Assembly: GCA_030426085.1 (NCBI GenBank)
Contig: JAUHYW010000007.1
Coordinates: 1-64,000, forward strand
Source: a bacterium
GTDB taxonomy: Bacteria; Myxococcota_A; Bradymonadia; UBA7976; UBA1532
DNA length: 64,000 nt
Direction of reading: 5' to 3'
Shown here: positions 51,734-60,944 of the stretch, piece after piece
How the letters are laid out: every line of letters begins with the position of its first letter
How positions within the stretch are numbered: position 1 is the first letter of the stretch
Notes under the pieces: model-generated
Told to the model about the DNA's origin: nothing
Database searches by the model: none
The model's input: only the letters and a program-made list of their open reading frames with translations
Made by a program: the position numbers and the translations under genes

Positions 51734-52597
51734 ATGAAGCTGAACCGCATCGCCTCGCTGTTCGCCCTCGCCGGGCTCGCCACCGGCTGCGGCGGCGCGC
51801 TCATCAGCAACCAGCAGGAGAAGCAGATCGGCGCCGGCGTCGACGAGCAGATCGAGAAGGAGTACCGCATCCTCGCGGCGAGCGACCCCGTCTCGAAGTG
51901 GGCGGTCGACTTCGTCAAGCCGTTCTCCAACGCCTCGAAGGCGTTCCGCCCGCCCAGCGAGTTCGGGGGCTACAAGGTCGAGGTCATCGCCGACGACGCG
52001 CTCGTCAACGCGTTCGCCGCGCCGGGGGGCTACGTCTACATCAGCACCGGGCTCATCAAGGCCGCCGACGACTGCGCCGAGATCGCGGGGGTCATGGGGC
52101 ACGAGCTGGCCCACGTCACCGAGCGCCACAGCGCCCGCCAGCTCGAGAAGGCGTTCGCCGCCCAGCTCGTCTCGGACTTCTTCCTCGAAGACGGCCTGAC
52201 CAAGACCGCTGCCGAGACCATCTTCGGGTTCTTGCAGGCGACCAAGTTCAGCCGGGATCACGAGCGGGAGGCCGACGCGGTCGGGCTCCAGATCAGCCAC
52301 GACGCGGGCTACGACCCCGACGGGCTGGCCCGCTTCTTCCAGAAGCTGCTCAAGCAGGGCGGCTCGCCGCCGGAGTTCCTGTCGTCGCACCCAGCGACCG
52401 ACGATCGCATCAAGGACGTGCGGGCGGCGATCAAGAAGCGCTACGGCTCGAAGCCCGGCGGGTCGAAGAGTTGCCGCACGTCGATGAAGCTGCCCCAGAT
52501 CAAGGCCCACCTCTCGGGGGGCAAGTCGCGCACCACGACCCGCAAGAAGGTCAGCCTGAAGTGGCTGCGCGAGCGCGAGGCCCACGCCCGCCGCTGA
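51734..52597 (+). CDS. M48-family lipoprotein metallopeptidase
   Basis: The 287-residue protein has a lipoprotein signal ending at C19 (GLATGC). The peptidase domain has HELAH (123-127) with E179 in SRDHEREADAVG as third zinc ligand. It is related to E. coli LoiP/YcaL/BepA, which degrade misfolded outer-membrane proteins in the periplasm. A basic C-terminal extension of about 50 residues (SKPGGSKSCRTSMKLP, TTTRKKVSLKWLRERE) is unusual. CAGGAG precedes the ATG. The stop is 19 bp from the convergent OmpA-fusion gene. Confidence 0.9.
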   Translation: MKLNRIASLFALAGLATGCGGALISNQQEKQIGAGVDEQIEKEYRILAASDPVSKWAVDFVKPFSNASKAFRPPSEFGGYKVEVIADDALVNAFAAPGGYVYISTGLIKAADDCAEIAGVMGHELAHVTERHSARQLEKAFAAQLVSDFFLEDGLTKTAAETIFGFLQATKFSRDHEREADAVGLQISHDAGYDPDGLARFFQKLLKQGGSPPEFLSSHPATDDRIKDVRAAIKKRYGSKPGGSKSCRTSMKLPQIKAHLSGGKSRTTTRKKVSLKWLREREAHARR

Positions 52598-52616
52598 CCC
52601 CGCGCCCGACCGCCCC

Positions 52617-55600
52617 TCACTCCGGCGCGGGGTCGGTGATGCGGAACTCGATCCGCGCGTTGGCCGCCCGTCCGGCGGCGGTGCGGTTCGACTCGATGGG
52701 CATGCGCTCGCCGTAGCCCACCGCCTCCAGCCGCCCGCCGTCGACCCCGGCCTCGACCAGCGCCGCCAGCACCGCCTTCGCCCGGGTCTCCGACAGGCGC
52801 AGGTTGGCCGCCTCGCCGCCCTCGCTGCTGGTGTGGCCCCCGATCTCGATGCGCTTGAGATCGGCCCGCCGGCCGAGCAGCGCCGCCAGCTCGCCCACCA
52901 GGGCCGCGCTGCGCGGGGCCAGCGCGCCGTCGGCGAACTCCAGCTTCTCGGTGAGGAAGATGAAGCCCCCCGACACCTCGACCCGCCCCAGGCGGGCGAT
53001 GGTCTCCTCGGGGCAGCCGTCGTCGTCCCGCACGCCGTTTTTGCTCTCGGGGCGGTTGGGGCACTGATCGACCGCGTCGGGGATGCCGTCGCGGTCGTTG
53101 TCGGCCTCGGGGCAGCCGTCGATGTCTTCGAAGCCGTCCCGATCCTCGGGATCGGCGGGGCACGGATCTTCGACGTCGTTGATGCCGTCCCCGTCGTTGT
53201 CCGGATCGGGGCAGCCGTCGAGATCCTCGTGATCGTCTTTGTCCTCGGCGTCCCGCGGGCAGCGGTCGACGTCGTCGAAGATGCCGTCGCCGTCGGTGTC
53301 CCGGGCGGCGGGCGGCGGCTCGACCTTCACCACCTCGATCTTCGGGGCCGCCGTCTGCGGGCAGCGGCGGGCGAGGCCCAGCAGCAGCCGCGCCGGGGCC
53401 GCCCCCACCGCGCCGTTGAGCGCCACCCCGGCCCCGACCCGGGCGACGAGGCACTCGGCGAAGCCCCACTCCACCAGGGCGTGCGTCTCGTAGGGCGAGG
53501 GCCCGCCGTCGGTCAGCCCGATCTCGCCGGCCAGGCTCCAGGCGACCGCCAGCGGCTGATCGGGCACGGCGTAGCGGGCGCCGAGCGCCGTGCGGAAGGC
53601 GTCGCCGAAGTCGGTGCCGTACAGCGCCTCGTCCGGGGCGACCCGGTAGCCCAGCTCGACGGTCAGGCTCACCGGGGCCACCTGCATCGGGGCCAGGTCG
53701 ACGTCGAAGAGCAGGCTCGGCGTCAGCCGCAGCCCGTCGGCGCCCAGCCAGCGATCGGGATCGCCCGTCGGCAGGTGCAGCGGCAGCCCCAGCCCCAGGG
53801 CCAGACCCTCGTCGGCCGCCCGCCAGACGGTCGCCTTGGCCAGCACCCGCAGATCGCCCAGGCCGCCGCTGTCGAGGCTCGATCCGTCGCGGGCCATGCC
53901 CTCGCGGACCAGCACCGCGGGCACCGCCAGCCCCAGCTCGACCCGATCGGCCAGCGCGAGCGCCAGCGTCGCGTCGAGCCGGGTCGACAGGCCCGACAGC
54001 GTCGCGTCGGATCCGTCGTCGAGCTGCCCGGCCATCGTGGCGCCGGCGACCCGGATCCACAGCCCGGTGCGCAGCTCGAGGTGCCCCTGCACGCCGGCCC
54101 GCTCGACGTCGATGATGCCCTCGCCGATGGCCGGCCCGAAGCGATCGGCCTCCACCGCCGCCGCCGGCCGGGCCACCGCCAGGGCCCCCACCGTCAGGGC
54201 CAGCGCCGCGAAGCGTCGGCGCCACCCGAGCAGCAGGATCACCGCCAGGGCCAGCCCCGTCGCGCCGCCGCCGCCGGTCGAGCAGCCCCCGTAGAGGCCG
54301 TCGATCGCCGGCGCCTCGATCGGCCCGGGGCCCGCGTCCGCTTCGGGCCCGACGTCGGCGAGGCCCAGGTCCACGGCCCCGGCATCCACCATCGCGTCCT
54401 CCTCCGGCAGCGGCCGGTCGTCGGCGGGGTCGAGCGGGTCGGTCTCGGCCGGCTCGCGCACCCCGTTGCGGTTCACGTCCTCCGCGCCGTCGGCGACCCC
54501 CCCGCCGTCGGTGTCGGCCCGCCGGGGATCGGTCGTCGTCGTCGGATCGCCGTCGGCCACGAAGACCGCCGGATCACTGTCCGCCGGGCGCGTCGAGACG
54601 CCGGCTTCGAGGCCATCGGGCAGCCCGTCGTCATCGGCGTCGGCGTCCAGCCCGTCGGGGATCCCGTCCATGTCGGTGTCGGCCCCGGGGGTCGGCTCAT
54701 CACCGTCGAGCAGCCCGTCGTCGTCGCTGTCGGCGTCGCCCGGATCGAGGCCCAGCGTCGCCTCGACGGCGTCGGTCAGGCCGTCCCCGTCGCTGTCCTC
54801 GGGCGGCGCGCCGTCGTCCGCGGGGTCTTCGGGGTCGGTCTCGCCGGGATCCACCCGCCCGTTGCGGTCGAGATCCTCATCGCCGTCGCGGGTCCCGCCG
54901 CCGTCGGTGTCGGCCCGCAGCGGATCGGTGACCGTCGTCGGATCGGCGTCGGCCACGAAGGCCCCCCGCCCGAGCACGGTGTCGGCGTGGGGATCGGTGT
55001 AGCCCATCTCGAGGCCGTCGGGCAGCCCGTCGTCGTCGCTGTCCGCGTCCCGCCCGTTGGGCAGCCCGTCGCCGTCGCTGTCGTGCCCCGGCGAGCGCTC
55101 CTCGCCGTCGGGCACCCCGTCGTCGTCGGTGTCGGCGTCCCGCGGATCGAGCAGGAGATCCCGCTCGGTGCGGGCGTCGAGGCCGTCGCCGTCGTCATCC
55201 CGGGCCAGATCGTCGGCCGCGTCGAGGGGGTCGGTCCCGTCGGTGACCTCCCGGCCGTCCCGGGTGCCGCCGCCGTCGCTGTCGCTGCGCACCGGGCTGG
55301 TGCCCAGGGCCACCTCGTCGCCGTCTTCCAGCCCGTCGTCGTCGGTGTCGGGGTCGCGGGGGTCGGTCTCGTAGTCGGCCTCGTCGCCGTCGTCGATGCC
55401 GTCCCGATCGGTGTCGGGATCCTGCCCGTCGGTGCCCAGCTCGGCCTCGGCCCGGGTCGACAGCCCGTCCCCGTCGGGATCGGCGTCGGGGTCGTCGAGC
55501 GGGTCGAGCGGGTCGGATCCGAACGCCACCTCGTTGCCGTCGCTGGTGCCGCCACCGTCGCTGTCGGTGCGCCGGGGGTGGGTCTCGTCCCGGTCGACCC

Positions 55601-56153
55601 GGCCGTTGCGGTTGGCGTCCTCCACCCCGTCGTCGAGCCCGTCGTTGTCGGTGTCGGCCGCGCCGGGGTCGGTCCCCAGGATGCTCTCGAGCCGGTTCGA
55701 GAGGCCGTCACCGTCGGGGTCCACCGTGTCGAAGTCGTCGGCCGGGTCGCCCGGGTCGGTGCCGTCGGCCGCCTCCCGCCCGTCGTCGGTGCCCCCGTCG
55801 TCGGTGTCGGCGTCGGCCGGGTCGCTCTCGCCGACGTCGAGCCGGCCGTTGCGGTCGCGATCCTCGGCGCCGTCGGCCAGCCCGTCGCCGTCGGTGTCGG
55901 CCCGGCGGGGGTCGGTGCGGGTGGCCGGATCGGCGTCCCCCACCCGGCCGACCTCGAGCCCGTCGAGCAGGCCGTCGCCGTCGGTGTCGCGCGCGTCGTC
56001 CCGGGTGCCGAGCAGCGCCTCCTCGGCGGCGGTGAGCCCGTCCCCGTCGGCGTCCTCCCCACCGCCGCCCTGGGCCGCGGCCGGCCCGGCGAGGGCCCAG
56101 AGGACGAGCGGGGCGATGACGAGCCCTCCCACGAACTGCGCAATGCGGGCCAC
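52617..56153 (-). CDS. Thrombospondin-type-3 repeat protein fused in frame to OmpA-like barrel protein
   Basis: The 1178-residue protein starts at GTG 56153 with GAGGGAGGG upstream. It has a signal peptide (1-25) and many DxDGDGLxDxxE calcium-binding TSP3 repeats (about 27-600). GGCSTGGGGATG with a hydrophobic helix and RRR (645-647), a CTERM-like end, follows but is not followed by a stop. A second signal-like helix comes next (FAALALTVGALAVARPAAA, about 648-668), then a beta-barrel region (about 670-950) and a second TSP3 block (DTDGDGIFDDVDRCPRDAED). A C-terminal OmpA domain (IEIGGHTSSEGGEAANLRLS) binds peptidoglycan. It reads as two genes joined without a stop codon. It is divergent from mazG. 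Confidence 0.88.
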   Translation of the reverse strand: MARIAQFVGGLVIAPLVLWALAGPAAAQGGGGEDADGDGLTAAEEALLGTRDDARDTDGDGLLDGLEVGRVGDADPATRTDPRRADTDGDGLADGAEDRDRNGRLDVGESDPADADTDDGGTDDGREAADGTDPGDPADDFDTVDPDGDGLSNRLESILGTDPGAADTDNDGLDDGVEDANRNGRVDRDETHPRRTDSDGGGTSDGNEVAFGSDPLDPLDDPDADPDGDGLSTRAEAELGTDGQDPDTDRDGIDDGDEADYETDPRDPDTDDDGLEDGDEVALGTSPVRSDSDGGGTRDGREVTDGTDPLDAADDLARDDDGDGLDARTERDLLLDPRDADTDDDGVPDGEERSPGHDSDGDGLPNGRDADSDDDGLPDGLEMGYTDPHADTVLGRGAFVADADPTTVTDPLRADTDGGGTRDGDEDLDRNGRVDPGETDPEDPADDGAPPEDSDGDGLTDAVEATLGLDPGDADSDDDGLLDGDEPTPGADTDMDGIPDGLDADADDDGLPDGLEAGVSTRPADSDPAVFVADGDPTTTTDPRRADTDGGGVADGAEDVNRNGVREPAETDPLDPADDRPLPEEDAMVDAGAVDLGLADVGPEADAGPGPIEAPAIDGLYGGCSTGGGGATGLALAVILLLGWRRRFAALALTVGALAVARPAAAVEADRFGPAIGEGIIDVERAGVQGHLELRTGLWIRVAGATMAGQLDDGSDATLSGLSTRLDATLALALADRVELGLAVPAVLVREGMARDGSSLDSGGLGDLRVLAKATVWRAADEGLALGLGLPLHLPTGDPDRWLGADGLRLTPSLLFDVDLAPMQVAPVSLTVELGYRVAPDEALYGTDFGDAFRTALGARYAVPDQPLAVAWSLAGEIGLTDGGPSPYETHALVEWGFAECLVARVGAGVALNGAVGAAPARLLLGLARRCPQTAAPKIEVVKVEPPPAARDTDGDGIFDDVDRCPRDAEDKDDHEDLDGCPDPDNDGDGINDVEDPCPADPEDRDGFEDIDGCPEADNDRDGIPDAVDQCPNRPESKNGVRDDDGCPEETIARLGRVEVSGGFIFLTEKLEFADGALAPRSAALVGELAALLGRRADLKRIEIGGHTSSEGGEAANLRLSETRAKAVLAALVEAGVDGGRLEAVGYGERMPIESNRTAAGRAANARIEFRITDPAPE

Positions 56154-56283
56154 GGATCCCTCCCTCACGTCTCCCGATGTGGCCGCCCGATCATGGAGGG
56201 TGGTCCCCTTCGGGGCAACCCCGATGCGCCGCCGGCCCCCGTGGGCGAGCCTGCGCCCCCCGGCCGACCCCCAGGAGGGCCCG

Positions 56284-56697
56284 ATGAGCGACCGAGTCGA
56301 TCCCCCGCGCCGCGCGCTGGCCGACCTCGATCGCGGGGCCCCGCCCCTGCGCCGGGCGGCCCACATCGGCGCGCTGGCGGCCGCGGTGGGCTTCGACTGG
56401 CCCGACATCGGCGGGGTGCTGGCCAAGATCGACGAGGAGCTGGCCGAGCTGCGGGCGGCGCTGGGCGGGGGTGATCCGAGCGCCGTCGAGGCCGAGATCG
56501 GCGACGTGCTGTTCAGCGTGGTCAACCTGTGCCGCCACGTCGCCGTCGACCCCGAGGCGGCGCTCGGGCGGACGATCACCGAGTTCGAGCGGCGGTTCCG
56601 GGCGGTGGAGGACGGCCTGCGGGCCGACGGGCGGGGCTTCGCCGACGAGGGCGTCGACGCCCTCGAGGCGCGGTGGCAGGCGGCCAAGCGCCGCTGA
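56284..56697 (+). CDS. MazG-type nucleotide pyrophosphohydrolase
   Basis: The 137-residue single-domain protein has the all-alpha NTP pyrophosphohydrolase motif E51-E52-x-x-E55 with E71-x-x-D74 (IDEELAEL, EIGDVLFSVVNLCRH), binding Mg2+. It hydrolyses NTPs to NMPs and limits damaged nucleotides and (p)ppGpp effects. E. coli MazG has two such domains, so this is the short single-domain form. AGGAGGG precedes ATG 56284. It is convergent with meaB. Confidence 0.88.
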   Translation: MSDRVDPPRRALADLDRGAPPLRRAAHIGALAAAVGFDWPDIGGVLAKIDEELAELRAALGGGDPSAVEAEIGDVLFSVVNLCRHVAVDPEAALGRTITEFERRFRAVEDGLRADGRGFADEGVDALEARWQAAKRR

Positions 56698-56715
56698 TGG
56701 CTCGGAGGCCGGGCC

Positions 56716-57684
56716 TCAGTCGAGGTCGGCCCGCAGCCCCATGGCTTCGAGGATGCGCACGGCGGCGCCGTAGGGCTCGACCTCCCGCCGCTCGAGGGCG
56801 TCGAGCAGCGGGTCGAGGCCGCCGCTGCGGGCGATGACCTCGCCCGCCTCGTGGCGCAGCATGGCGTAGATCCGATCGAGCAGCGCCGCCCGGTGGCGGG
56901 CCCGGGCCCGGCGGCGCCCCTCTTCGGCGTCGCGCAGGAAGGCCCCGTGGGCGGCGATGTGATCGGCCAGCGCGGCGACGCCTTCGCCCCGGGGGGCCAC
57001 CGTGGGCACGATGGGAACCGCCCAACCCCGCCGCTCGCGGCCTTCGAGGTCGAGCAGCATGTGCAGGTGACGCTCGGCCCGCTTCGCGTCGGGGTGATCG
57101 GCCTTGTTGACCACGAAGATGTCGGCGATCTCGAGCAGCCCGGCCTTGATCGCCTGCACCCCGTCGCCGAGGCCGGGCACGGTCACCACCACCGAGGTGT
57201 GCACCGTATTGGCCACGTCGACCTCGTCCTGGCCCACGCCCACCGTCTCGACGATCACCACGTCGAAGCCCATCGCGTCGAAGACGGTGATGACGTCCCG
57301 GGTGCTGGCGGTCAGCCCGCCGAGCACGCCCCGGGTGGCGAGGCTGCGGATGAAGACCCCCGGGTCGCCGGCGTGGGCCTGCATGCGGATGCGGTCGCCG
57401 AGGATGGCCCCCCCGCTGAACGGGCTGCTGGGGTCGATGGCCACCACCGCCACCCGCTTGTCTTCGGCGCGGTAGTGGCGGATGAGCTGGTCGGTGAGCG
57501 TGCTCTTGCCGGCCCCCGGGTTGCCGGTGATCCCCAGCAGCAGCGCCTTGCCGCTGTGCCCGTGCAGCCGGGCCAGCGCCTCCCGGGCGCCGGGCAGCTC
57601 GTCGTCCAGCGCCCGCATGAGCCGGGCGGCGGCCCGCACCTCGCCGGCCAGGACCCGATCGGCCAGGGCCAGGGCCCGGCTCAC
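56716..57684 (-). CDS. meaB: MeaB/ArgK-type G protein chaperone of methylmalonyl-CoA mutase
   Basis: The 322-residue GTPase has Walker A GNPGAGKST (54-62), DPSSPFSGGAILGDRIRM, ETVGVGQDEVDVA (G3-like) and NKAD (G4). It protects and reloads B12-dependent methylmalonyl-CoA mutase (or a related mutase) in the cytoplasm. Start GTG 57684 overlaps the acyl-CoA dehydrogenase stop by 4 bp (GTGA), so the two are co-translated. The mutase itself is not in the window. The pairing places the locus in propionyl-/branched-acyl-CoA catabolism. Confidence 0.92.
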   Translation of the reverse strand: MSRALALADRVLAGEVRAAARLMRALDDELPGAREALARLHGHSGKALLLGITGNPGAGKSTLTDQLIRHYRAEDKRVAVVAIDPSSPFSGGAILGDRIRMQAHAGDPGVFIRSLATRGVLGGLTASTRDVITVFDAMGFDVVIVETVGVGQDEVDVANTVHTSVVVTVPGLGDGVQAIKAGLLEIADIFVVNKADHPDAKRAERHLHMLLDLEGRERRGWAVPIVPTVAPRGEGVAALADHIAAHGAFLRDAEEGRRRARARHRAALLDRIYAMLRHEAGEVIARSGGLDPLLDALERREVEPYGAAVRILEAMGLRADLD

Positions 57685-58802
57685 GCGCCCGCCCGGGTCT
57701 CGAACAGCAGCGACGAGGCCACCCGCAGCCGCTGGAGGCCGTTGTGGGTCCCCTCGCCCACCGCCGCGGCGTAGGCGTCGCGCCAGTGCCGCTCGACCGG
57801 GTAGTCCCGGGTGTAGCCGTAGCCCCCGTGCATCTGCAGCGCCCGGTCGCACGCCGCCTGGGCCTTCTCGGTGGCGAAGACCCGGGCCATCGCGGCTTCG
57901 GCGGTCGCCGGCTCGTCGGCGTCGAGCAGCATCGCGGCCCGGCGGTACAGCAGCCGGGCCGCGTCCAGCTCGGTGGCCCCGTCGGCGATCATCCACTGGA
58001 TGGCCTGGAAGTCGGTCAGCGGCCGGCCGAACTGCCGGCGCTCGGCGGCGTAGGCGTTGCCCGCGTCGAAGGCGGCCCGGGCGATGCCCACCGCCAGCGC
58101 CGCCCGGCAGACGCGGGCCCCGTCGACGACCCGGGCGTCGAGCCCGCCGTGCCGCTCGCCGATGCGCCGGTCGTCGGCGATCTCGACCCCGTCGAGCACC
58201 ATCTCCCCCAGCCCGGCGGTGCGCAGGCCGAGGCTGTCGGCCGGGGCCGACCGCCACTCGCCCCGCTCCAGCAGGAACGCCGTCGCCGCGCCGGTGCGGG
58301 TCGCGGCCAGCACCACCGCGACGTCGGCCGCCCCGACCGCGGTCACCGCCGGCAGCGAGCCCTCGAGCCGCCAGCCGGCGCCGTCCTCGATCGCCCGGGC
58401 GGTCAGCGGCCCGCCGTCCACCCCGCCGCCGGCCCAGGTGCCCAGCACCTCGCCCCGAGCGAGGGCCGGCAGCCGGCGCTTCATCTGCTCGACGCTGCCC
58501 CGGCGGTTGATCTGGGCCGCGCACAGGGCGTTGTGGGCCAGGGCCGTCGCCGCCAGCCCGGCCTCGCCCACCGCCAACTCCTCGATCGCCAGGGCCAGCG
58601 CCCCGAGGCCCATGCCGGCCCCGCCGAACCGCTCGGGCAGGCACACCCCGAAGAGGCCCAGCTCGGCGACCCGCCCCCGCAGCGCGTCGGGCAGCGCCCC
58701 AGCCCCGTCCCACCCGCCGGCCGCGGGGGTCAGCGCGCTCCGGGCGAAGTCCCGGGTCATCTGGCGCAGCATCTCCTGATCTTCGGTCAGCTCGAAGCGC
58801 AT
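57681..58802 (-). CDS. Acyl-CoA dehydrogenase
   Basis: The 373-residue flavoenzyme has an N-terminal helical domain (MRFELTEDQEMLRQMTRDFA) and a middle FAD region that is more degenerate than usual (ALARGEVLGTWAGGGVDGGP). The C-terminal domain has AYAAERRQFGRPLTDFQAIQ and QMHGGYGYTRDYPVERHWRD. E350 in VGEGTHNGLQ sits at the usual catalytic glutamate position. It oxidises an acyl-CoA thioester to the 2-enoyl form and passes electrons to ETF. It is linked to meaB by a 4-bp overlap, so a branched or propionate-yielding acyl-CoA is the likely substrate. Confidence 0.9.
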   Translation of the reverse strand: MRFELTEDQEMLRQMTRDFARSALTPAAGGWDGAGALPDALRGRVAELGLFGVCLPERFGGAGMGLGALALAIEELAVGEAGLAATALAHNALCAAQINRRGSVEQMKRRLPALARGEVLGTWAGGGVDGGPLTARAIEDGAGWRLEGSLPAVTAVGAADVAVVLAATRTGAATAFLLERGEWRSAPADSLGLRTAGLGEMVLDGVEIADDRRIGERHGGLDARVVDGARVCRAALAVGIARAAFDAGNAYAAERRQFGRPLTDFQAIQWMIADGATELDAARLLYRRAAMLLDADEPATAEAAMARVFATEKAQAACDRALQMHGGYGYTRDYPVERHWRDAYAAAVGEGTHNGLQRLRVASSLLFETRAGA

Positions 58803-58863
58803 GCTCGCTCCTCGTCGATGGTCGGGGGGACGGTGTCCGGGGGGCGGGGTGCTGTCAAGGGCG

Positions 58864-60048
58864 TCAGTACCAGAAGCCCAGGCCCAGCCCCCAGTTGAGG
58901 TAGGCCGGGGCCCAGTCGACGACCGCGCCGACCTCCCAGTCCCAGATCAGCTCGCCCAGGTGCAGGTCGACGCCGGCGGTGGCGTGCACCCGCCCGTCGA
59001 AGGCGGCGTAGCGATCGGGCTCGAAGTAGCTGCCCGCCCGCAAGACGAGCACGTCGGCCCAGACCTCGGACTCGGCCCCCACCCTCAGCGACGGCGAGAC
59101 GTAACGCCCCGAGGGCCGCTCGTCCTCTCCGAAGAGCCCCCCGGGGCCCACCGCGCCCTCGGGCGCCGGGCCGGTCAGCACCAGATCCGCCGCCAGCAGC
59201 ACGTAGCGCCGCCCCGCCGGCGGCGTCGGGCGCGCGCCGCGCCCGAACGTCGGCCGCACGTTGCCCCCCCGGGGCCCGAAGACATAGCTCGCGCCGAGGC
59301 CGATCTCCCACGGCACCGCCACCGCGTCGGGCACCTCGAGCCCCGCGGGCACCGCGGCCGGATCGGGCGTGGAGTCGACCTCCTGGCCCACCACCCCGCT
59401 GCGCAGGGTCGCCCCCAGCCGCCAGCGGGATCCGGGCGGGGCGTACAGCCCGCCGAAGAGCAGGCCGCCGCCGATCACCTGGGCCGCGTCGTCGGCCCCG
59501 ATCAGCAGCTCCGCGCTGCCCCCGTAGAGCAGGCCGCCGACCCACCACCCGCCGCGGACGTGCAGCCCGTAGCCCAGCCCGAAGTAGGTCTGGCGGACGA
59601 CGATGGTCGTCTCCGGGCGCCCGAGGACGGTGAGCGTGCGATCGTAATCCTGGGTCCGCACCTGGATCCCGAAGCCGTGCTCCCCGAACTTGAGGTTGAA
59701 GCCGGCCTGCGCGAAGCGGGCGTCGTCGAAGCTCTGCTGACCGCCCTGCCCCACGTCGATCTGCTCGTCCCGGCTGACGTTGAGCGTCGACAGGGTGACG
59801 TCCCAGTCGAACCAGTCGTGGGCGAAGGGCGCCGCCCGCACCGCGAAGGCCGCCGGGTTGGCCAGGTGCCCCTCGGCGCCCTCGGCGACGCCGACGTAGG
59901 CCCCGCCGAGGCCGACGACCCGCCCCGAGGCGATGATCGGGCCCTGGAAGAAGTCGGCGACGACGTGGCGATCGACGACGAACTCCTGGGCGGCGGCGGG
60001 CGCGGCCAGGGCGGCCAGCGCGACGGCGATGACGGGGGGTGTCCTCAC
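58864..60048 (-). CDS. Outer-membrane beta-barrel-like protein
   Basis: The 394-residue protein has a signal peptide (cut after AAPAAA, about residue 20). The motif GPIIASGRVVGLGGAYVGVA resembles the start of PorV/FadL-like barrels, with EGHLANPAAFAVRAAPF next. Many alternating amphipathic strands follow, with a C-terminal aromatic residue (GLGLGFWY), typical of outer-membrane barrels. Start GTG 60048 matches the signal peptide but has no Shine-Dalgarno. TATACT ends seven bases upstream, so transcription may begin at the GTG (leaderless). Confidence 0.75.
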   Translation of the reverse strand: MRTPPVIAVALAALAAPAAAQEFVVDRHVVADFFQGPIIASGRVVGLGGAYVGVAEGAEGHLANPAAFAVRAAPFAHDWFDWDVTLSTLNVSRDEQIDVGQGGQQSFDDARFAQAGFNLKFGEHGFGIQVRTQDYDRTLTVLGRPETTIVVRQTYFGLGYGLHVRGGWWVGGLLYGGSAELLIGADDAAQVIGGGLLFGGLYAPPGSRWRLGATLRSGVVGQEVDSTPDPAAVPAGLEVPDAVAVPWEIGLGASYVFGPRGGNVRPTFGRGARPTPPAGRRYVLLAADLVLTGPAPEGAVGPGGLFGEDERPSGRYVSPSLRVGAESEVWADVLVLRAGSYFEPDRYAAFDGRVHATAGVDLHLGELIWDWEVGAVVDWAPAYLNWGLGLGFWY

Positions 60049-60055
60049 GGGCGGC

Positions 60056-60061
60056 AGTATA
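60056..60061 (-). promoter_or_regulatory. -10 box, likely leaderless promoter
   Basis: TATACT (minus strand) lies seven bases before GTG 60048, the right distance for a start of transcription at the first codon. The -35 candidate is weak. No Shine-Dalgarno lies between. Confidence 0.35.
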
Positions 60062-60079
60062 GCGTCTCGGGCGGCGCGA

Positions 60080-60598
60080 TCAGCCCCCCGGCGTGTGCCG
60101 CTCGACGACGGCGACGGTGATCCACCGCCCGTCGATCTCGCGCTCGATGCGCACCGGCATGCCCGGGATCTGGCGGGCGAAGCTCGAGCGCTGGCGGCCG
60201 GCCTCGGACTCGACGACGAAGACCACGCAGTCGAAGCGGCCGGCGGGCACCTCGCAGGGGCCCTCGCTGCGGATCGCGGCGGGCGGCTGGACCCCGTGGC
60301 TCTCGAAGTCGGCCCAGGTGAGCTGCGCCCGCTGCGCAGGGCCCGCCGGGCCGCCATCGGGTGTGGCGCTGATCTCGAGGGTCGCGCCCCGGGCGTCGAC
60401 CTCGGCGAAGCGGATCGTCACCGTGCTCGCCGGGCCATCGGGCGGGGTGAGCCGCTGCACGTAGGTCCGGCCGGGGGCGCTGGCGTCCCGGATCTCGGCG
60501 GCGGAGAACGGCGCGCGCGGCGCCGTCGGGGTGGGGGCCGGGGCGCCGCAGCCGACGAGCAGCAGCGCGGCGACGGCCCGCAGCGCGCCCCGGCTCAC
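60080..60598 (-). CDS. Small lipoprotein, unknown function
   Basis: The 172-residue protein starts at GTG 60598, overlapping the stop of the upstream small gene (GTGA). A lipoprotein signal ends at AALLLVGC (about C17). A compact domain with RTYVQRLTPPDGPASTVTIR, a single Cys pair (EGPCEVPAGRFDCVVFVVES) and a beta-rich C-terminus follow. No family is recognised. It lies 32 bp upstream of the barrel gene on the same strand, but that gene has its own -10 box. Confidence 0.7.
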   Translation of the reverse strand: MSRGALRAVAALLLVGCGAPAPTPTAPRAPFSAAEIRDASAPGRTYVQRLTPPDGPASTVTIRFAEVDARGATLEISATPDGGPAGPAQRAQLTWADFESHGVQPPAAIRSEGPCEVPAGRFDCVVFVVESEAGRQRSSFARQIPGMPVRIEREIDGRWITVAVVERHTPGG

Positions 60599-60816
60599 CG
60601 CACGGCCGAGAGCTCGACCCAGCGGATGGGCCCGGTGGGCTGCACCCCACGAGCCGGCGGGCGGAGAGTGGGCGGTCGGGGCGCGTCCAGGGTGCGGACG
60701 GCCTCCATCAGCGTGGGCGGCGGCGCGGCGAACCCCCCCAGCGGCGCGACGGCCAGCCGGGCGAAGATCCGGGCCATCCGACCGAGCGGCTTCGGGTCGG
60801 GGGCGTGAGTCTGCAT
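60595..60816 (-). CDS. Small hypothetical protein upstream of lipoprotein
   Basis: The 73-residue protein starts at ATG 60816 (an upstream ATG at 60909 would add 31 residues without coding character). It is Pro- and Arg-rich with one weakly hydrophobic stretch (MARIFARLAVAPLGGF). GGAG lies about eleven bases upstream. Its stop overlaps the lipoprotein start, the main support that it is real. Confidence 0.5.
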   Translation of the reverse strand: MQTHAPDPKPLGRMARIFARLAVAPLGGFAAPPPTLMEAVRTLDAPRPPTLRPPARGVQPTGPIRWVELSAVR

Positions 60817-60944
60817 CGGGGAGATGCTCCGGCGAATAAGAGCGGCCTTCCGGCCGATAACGCGCGGCGCGATACGTCCCGAGCCGCACGCAGCGACTAT
60901 TCGATACATTCCCTGTGAAAGTCAACATAGCCACCAAAACCAAC

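Noticed and set aside
52833-56474. Long plus-strand frame opposite the TSP3/OmpA gene
   Set aside because: It reads as Val-Gly-Val-Gly repeats, the complement of the Asp-Gly-Asp repeats, and has no ribosome-binding site or domain.
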